A stretch of DNA of 64,000 nt, taken from contig CAWWAI010000001.1 of NCBI GenBank assembly GCA_963934885.1, positions 23,692-87,691 on the forward strand. Reading direction: 5' to 3'. The notes beneath the pieces were generated by a model. It was not told the origin of the DNA. It did no database searches and saw only the letters and a list, made by a program, of their open reading frames with translations. The DNA comes from Megaera_A sp963934885 (GTDB lineage: Bacteria > Pseudomonadota > Alphaproteobacteria > Rickettsiales > Rickettsiaceae). Position numbers and translations under genes: made by a program. Shown piece after piece: positions 61,435 through 64,000 of this stretch; position 1 is the stretch's first letter, and every line of letters starts with the position of its first letter.

Positions 61435-62775
61435 ATGCGCAAAATACTTTTATCTACGATATTCGCTATGTATTCAGTAAATGCTTTTGCTGTGACAATG
61501 GAAGAGGCGCTAACAAGTGGTTACAATCATAACGAGGAATTAAAAAGTATTAGAACGGATTTTTTAACAGAAATTGAAGCATTCCCTAGGGCGTTAGCTA
61601 ATTTTATGCCTAAAATATCAGCTGGATTAAATTCAACAGACTCTAAAGTTTCGAGTCGTAATCAAATCATTAGAAATAATAATCGCTATATTCAATCTTT
61701 AACTATAGAACAGCCTCTTTTTGATGGTTGGTCTTCAGTTGCAGAATTAAAATCCGCTCAATCTGGATTTCGTGCTGCGAGAGGTGATTTCTATGCTAAA
61801 GAGCAAGATGCTTTTTTGAAAGAAATCAATGCTTATTTAGATTGCGTTGAAGCTAGAGAAAAGTATGACATATCTAAAATTAGTGTTAAATCTAATAAAA
61901 CACAACTTGACGCTATGAAAGAAAAATTCAAGCTAGGCGAATCTACAGAAACTGAGGTTGCTAGTGCTAGAGAAGGTTTAGCAACGGCAGAAGCAAATCA
62001 GGCTCTATCTTATGCAAGATATGAACTTGCTAAGGCAAAATTTTATCAAGTATTTGGTGTTGAAGCGATTAATATCAAAATGCCAACTGTACCGACGAAT
62101 CTTCCCAGTAGTTTAGAAATTTTAACAGAACGTGCAATAGCAGTTAACCCCTCAGTGGATAGTGCTATTCATAAAACAAAGTCATTTAAAGCAGGTGAAA
62201 ATATTCCAAAAGGTAGATTATTGCCAAGGGCAAGCTTTAGATTAGAACATGGTAATACATATTATAACCCACAAAGCCAGATGACAAATGATGTCAATAA
62301 TCAAAGTAGTAGCGCAACTTTATCTGTTACAATACCTATTTTAGAAAGGGGAGGTGTAGAATATTCTGATGTTAGAAAAGCTAAATATAAAACCAGAAAA
62401 TCTGTAATCGTACTAGATGATACTATTAAACAAATAAAAACTAACTGTAAAGGTAGTTGGGCAGAACTAAATGCCGCCGCAGTAAGGATTAAAGCTACGG
62501 ATCAGGCAGTAAAAGCATCCGAGGTAGCCTATAATGGTATGATTCAAGAGGAAATGTTGGGTTCGAAGACAATTATAGATGTACTACGTACGGAAGAGCG
62601 TTTAAACAAAGCCAGAGAAGGTAGAGTGGAATCAAGAAAAGCAATGATTTTAGCTGCGTACAAAATTAAATCTCTTATAGGTGAGCTTACAGCAAAAAGC
62701 ATGAAACTTAAAGTGGATTACTTTAATCCAGAAGAAGAATTCAAGAAAGTTAAAATGAAAATAGTGGGGTTTTAG
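61435..62775 (+). CDS. tolC: TolC family outer-membrane efflux protein
   Basis: Trimeric outer-membrane channel for type I secretion and drug efflux. The 446 residues have a signal peptide (1-18, ending AFA), then two OEP repeats of long helices and beta strands: AVTMEEALTSGYNHNEELKS, TIEQPLFDGWSSVAELKSAQ, EKFKLGESTETEVASAREGLA (repeat one), and VTIPILERGGVEYSDVRKAK, EEMLGSKTIIDVLRTEERL (repeat two). Complete. The next gene starts two bases after the stop. Inner-membrane partners are not in the window. Confidence 0.94.
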   Translation: MRKILLSTIFAMYSVNAFAVTMEEALTSGYNHNEELKSIRTDFLTEIEAFPRALANFMPKISAGLNSTDSKVSSRNQIIRNNNRYIQSLTIEQPLFDGWSSVAELKSAQSGFRAARGDFYAKEQDAFLKEINAYLDCVEAREKYDISKISVKSNKTQLDAMKEKFKLGESTETEVASAREGLATAEANQALSYARYELAKAKFYQVFGVEAINIKMPTVPTNLPSSLEILTERAIAVNPSVDSAIHKTKSFKAGENIPKGRLLPRASFRLEHGNTYYNPQSQMTNDVNNQSSSATLSVTIPILERGGVEYSDVRKAKYKTRKSVIVLDDTIKQIKTNCKGSWAELNAAAVRIKATDQAVKASEVAYNGMIQEEMLGSKTIIDVLRTEERLNKAREGRVESRKAMILAAYKIKSLIGELTAKSMKLKVDYFNPEEEFKKVKMKIVGF

Positions 62776-62777
62776 TA

Positions 62778-63197
62778 GTGTCAAAAACGTCAGGAGATAA
62801 AGAAGTTGATACTAAACTTAAAGATATATTGAAGTCAATTAGAGGCATTATTGATAATCATAATCAAGCAATTAAATCTGAATTTAACGAGCCTGATTTT
62901 ATTACAGAAGAGCCAATATTAGAATTGACTAGTGTTATTTCAAACGAAAAAGAAGATTTGAAAGATGAGGATGAAAACTTAGTCTCTACAAAAACAAAAA
63001 GAAAAATAGAGTCAGAGATAAATAAATTTGCTAATTATTTAGAAGATTCGGAATATTCTTTAAAAGAAAAATCTTTGGATTCGATGGTGAATACATTAAT
63101 GCGTCCTCTTGTAAAAGAGTGGTTAGATAATAATTTACCACGAATTGTTGAAAAAGTGGTGAATGACGAGATTCGTAAAATGATTCCAAAACAATAA
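62778..63197 (+). CDS. DUF2497 / PopZ-like polar organising protein
   Basis: A 139-residue acidic protein with GTG start. An N-terminal helix, DTKLKDILKSIRGIID, is followed by a Glu/Asp-rich disordered part (about 35-75) and a C-terminal helical block, VNTLMRPLVKEWLDNNLPRIVEKVVNDEI, which is the DUF2497/PopZ oligomerisation motif. PopZ gathers ParB and cell-cycle kinases at the poles in alphaproteobacteria. Presence with ctrA suggests the polar cell-cycle machinery is at least partly kept. The tolC-DUF2497 order is frequent in the class. Confidence 0.85.
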   Translation: MSKTSGDKEVDTKLKDILKSIRGIIDNHNQAIKSEFNEPDFITEEPILELTSVISNEKEDLKDEDENLVSTKTKRKIESEINKFANYLEDSEYSLKEKSLDSMVNTLMRPLVKEWLDNNLPRIVEKVVNDEIRKMIPKQ

Positions 63198-63219
63198 CTA
63201 AATTATAAGAGAATAAACG

Positions 63220-64000
63220 ATGAGACAAAAAATATTACTTTTTATCTCAATATTGATATTAAATTGTTTCGTAGCGTATGCAGAAGAAGGTAAATTGCCA
63301 GAATTACCTGTCCTGCCTGCTACTAATTCTATAGAATCAGAAGATCAAGACAGCGATAAACTAAGTTTTTTTGATAAAACAAAACATTTCCTAGGTTTTG
63401 GAAAGCAAGAACTAGATATATCTAGTTCTTCAAAAGCTCAAAAAAAGGAAATAAATGTAGTTCTTCCTGATGTAGAATTGCCAACTAGCGCAGATAATAA
63501 CAAAATAAAAGAAAAAACTTTTTTTGCAAAAGTTAAAAATTTCTTTGGTTTTGAAGAAGAATTAAAGGATGAATCCTCGGTATCAACTGCAAAAATTATA
63601 ACAAATGATGTAGAAACTGATACTGGCATTGATAATATACTAGATAAATCTTACGGTGATACTGATGAAGGACCAATGTCAGTACAACTTCCTAGCTTTA
63701 ATAACCAAGAAGAGCAAGGGGCAAAATTACCATCAGTAAAAAAATTATTTGAGAGCGGTGCAAGTGATCTAGATGATAAACTAGAAATACCAGCAGGGTT
63801 TGATGATGTTGCTGATTCTTCCGAAATATCAGAAACAGCAGCAATAACAAATAGTTCTGCAAGTTCGATCTCTTCGTTAGATCAACTTAAACCACAACCT
63901 AATTCTGATGAAACAAGCGCAAATGATACTGCTAATTTAGCTGTGGATGATAAACTAGAAATACCAGCAGGGTTTGATGATGTTGCTGATTCTTCCGAAA
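63220..64000 (+). CDS. Exported repeat-containing protein, 5' part (continues past window)
   Basis: From ATG 63220 the frame is open to the end, giving 260 codons of a longer protein. A signal peptide (about 1-21, ending YAEE) is followed by low-complexity acidic sequence. Two imperfect N-terminal units end in FFDKTKHFLGFGKQEL and FFAKVKNFFGFEEEL, each preceded by an LP-rich segment. Later, DDKLEIPAGFDDVADSSE appears twice, 58 residues apart, with 55 identical bases. This is the build of a repetitive surface or secreted protein; no known domain is recognised. It starts 22 bases after the PopZ-like gene. Confidence 0.7.
   Translation, partial: MRQKILLFISILILNCFVAYAEEGKLPELPVLPATNSIESEDQDSDKLSFFDKTKHFLGFGKQELDISSSSKAQKKEINVVLPDVELPTSADNNKIKEKTFFAKVKNFFGFEEELKDESSVSTAKIITNDVETDTGIDNILDKSYGDTDEGPMSVQLPSFNNQEEQGAKLPSVKKLFESGASDLDDKLEIPAGFDDVADSSEISETAAITNSSASSISSLDQLKPQPNSDETSANDTANLAVDDKLEIPAGFDDVADSSE
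63407..63430. repeat. Perfect 24-bp palindrome inside a gene
   Basis: AAGAACTAGATA (63407-63418) is followed directly by its exact reverse complement (63419-63430), with no loop. It lies within the coding sequence of the repeat-containing exported protein. Confidence 0.85.
63772..64000 (+). repeat. Long direct repeat, 174-base period, cut by window edge
   Basis: Bases 63772-63826 and 63946-64000 are identical (55 of 55), and the second copy is still matching where the window stops. The period of 174 keeps the reading frame (58 codons). Confidence 0.9.

Overview
The window is AT-rich, gene-dense DNA that reads as a Rickettsiales alphaproteobacterium. The markers are a Tlc-type ATP/ADP translocase, pyruvate phosphate dikinase, rickettsial-style VirB8/VirB9/VirB7 type IV secretion genes, a CtrA regulator, a PopZ-like protein, a broken ProP-type transporter, a broken SpoT-like HD gene, and small palindromic repeats of the kind scattered through rickettsial genomes. 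Flagellar motor genes (fliF, fliG, fliH, fliN) and a FlbD-like sigma-54 regulator point to a flagellated lineage (Midichloriaceae-like or a flagellated Rickettsiaceae) rather than classical Rickettsia. The family cannot be settled from sequence reading alone.

Layout. 1-5.5 kb: 3' part of uvrB, an O-antigen ligase-like protein, a DUF2155 protein, then two decayed genes (a frameshifted MHS transporter and an HD hydrolase). 5.5-11 kb: porin, dcd, secB, ctrA and a ferredoxin-NADP reductase. 11-13.2 kb: an accessory locus with a broken TPR plus NTAN1/CheD-like amidase gene, followed by an overlapping small gene that looks like a cysteine-less copy of the same fold. 13.3-16.5 kb: SemiSWEET, TspO, photolyase and DsbB. 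16.5-19.1 kb: a TVP38 protein, virB9, virB8 and a divergent VirB7-like lipoprotein. 19.5-28 kb: a long minus-strand gene train running two-component system, uppS, cdsA, ftsB-like, rnd, kdsD, lptC, lptA, lptB, ctaG, coxC. It links envelope lipid and LPS supply with cytochrome oxidase assembly. 28-32 kb: ilvE, dapA, smpB, sppA, an odd ihfB-like gene and pgsA. 32-37.7 kb: an MBL lipoprotein, the bc1 complex (petABC), a small membrane protein and ccmAB. 37.8-44.6 kb: acnA, a Tic20/DUF4870-like protein and fliF-fliG-fliH-fliN. 44.9-50 kb: ptrB, nrdR, glyA, an esterase and nth. 50-59.6 kb: grxD, ABC ATPase, ygfZ, flbD-like, tlc, a GST, ppdK and prfA. 59.9-64 kb: a large helical protein of unknown role, tolC, a popZ-like gene and the start of a repeat-containing exported protein.

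Most genes are ordinary core functions of an intracellular alphaproteobacterium: host ATP import by Tlc, aerobic respiration through bc1 and cytochrome oxidase, LPS export, and type IV secretion. The parts that deserve a second look are the 11-13.2 kb amidase locus, the three gene breaks, the nested inverted repeats near 19.3 kb, the repeat-marked break in the fliFGHN-flbD order, and the repeats in the partial exported protein at the right edge. No tRNA, rRNA, CRISPR array or insertion sequence was recognised.
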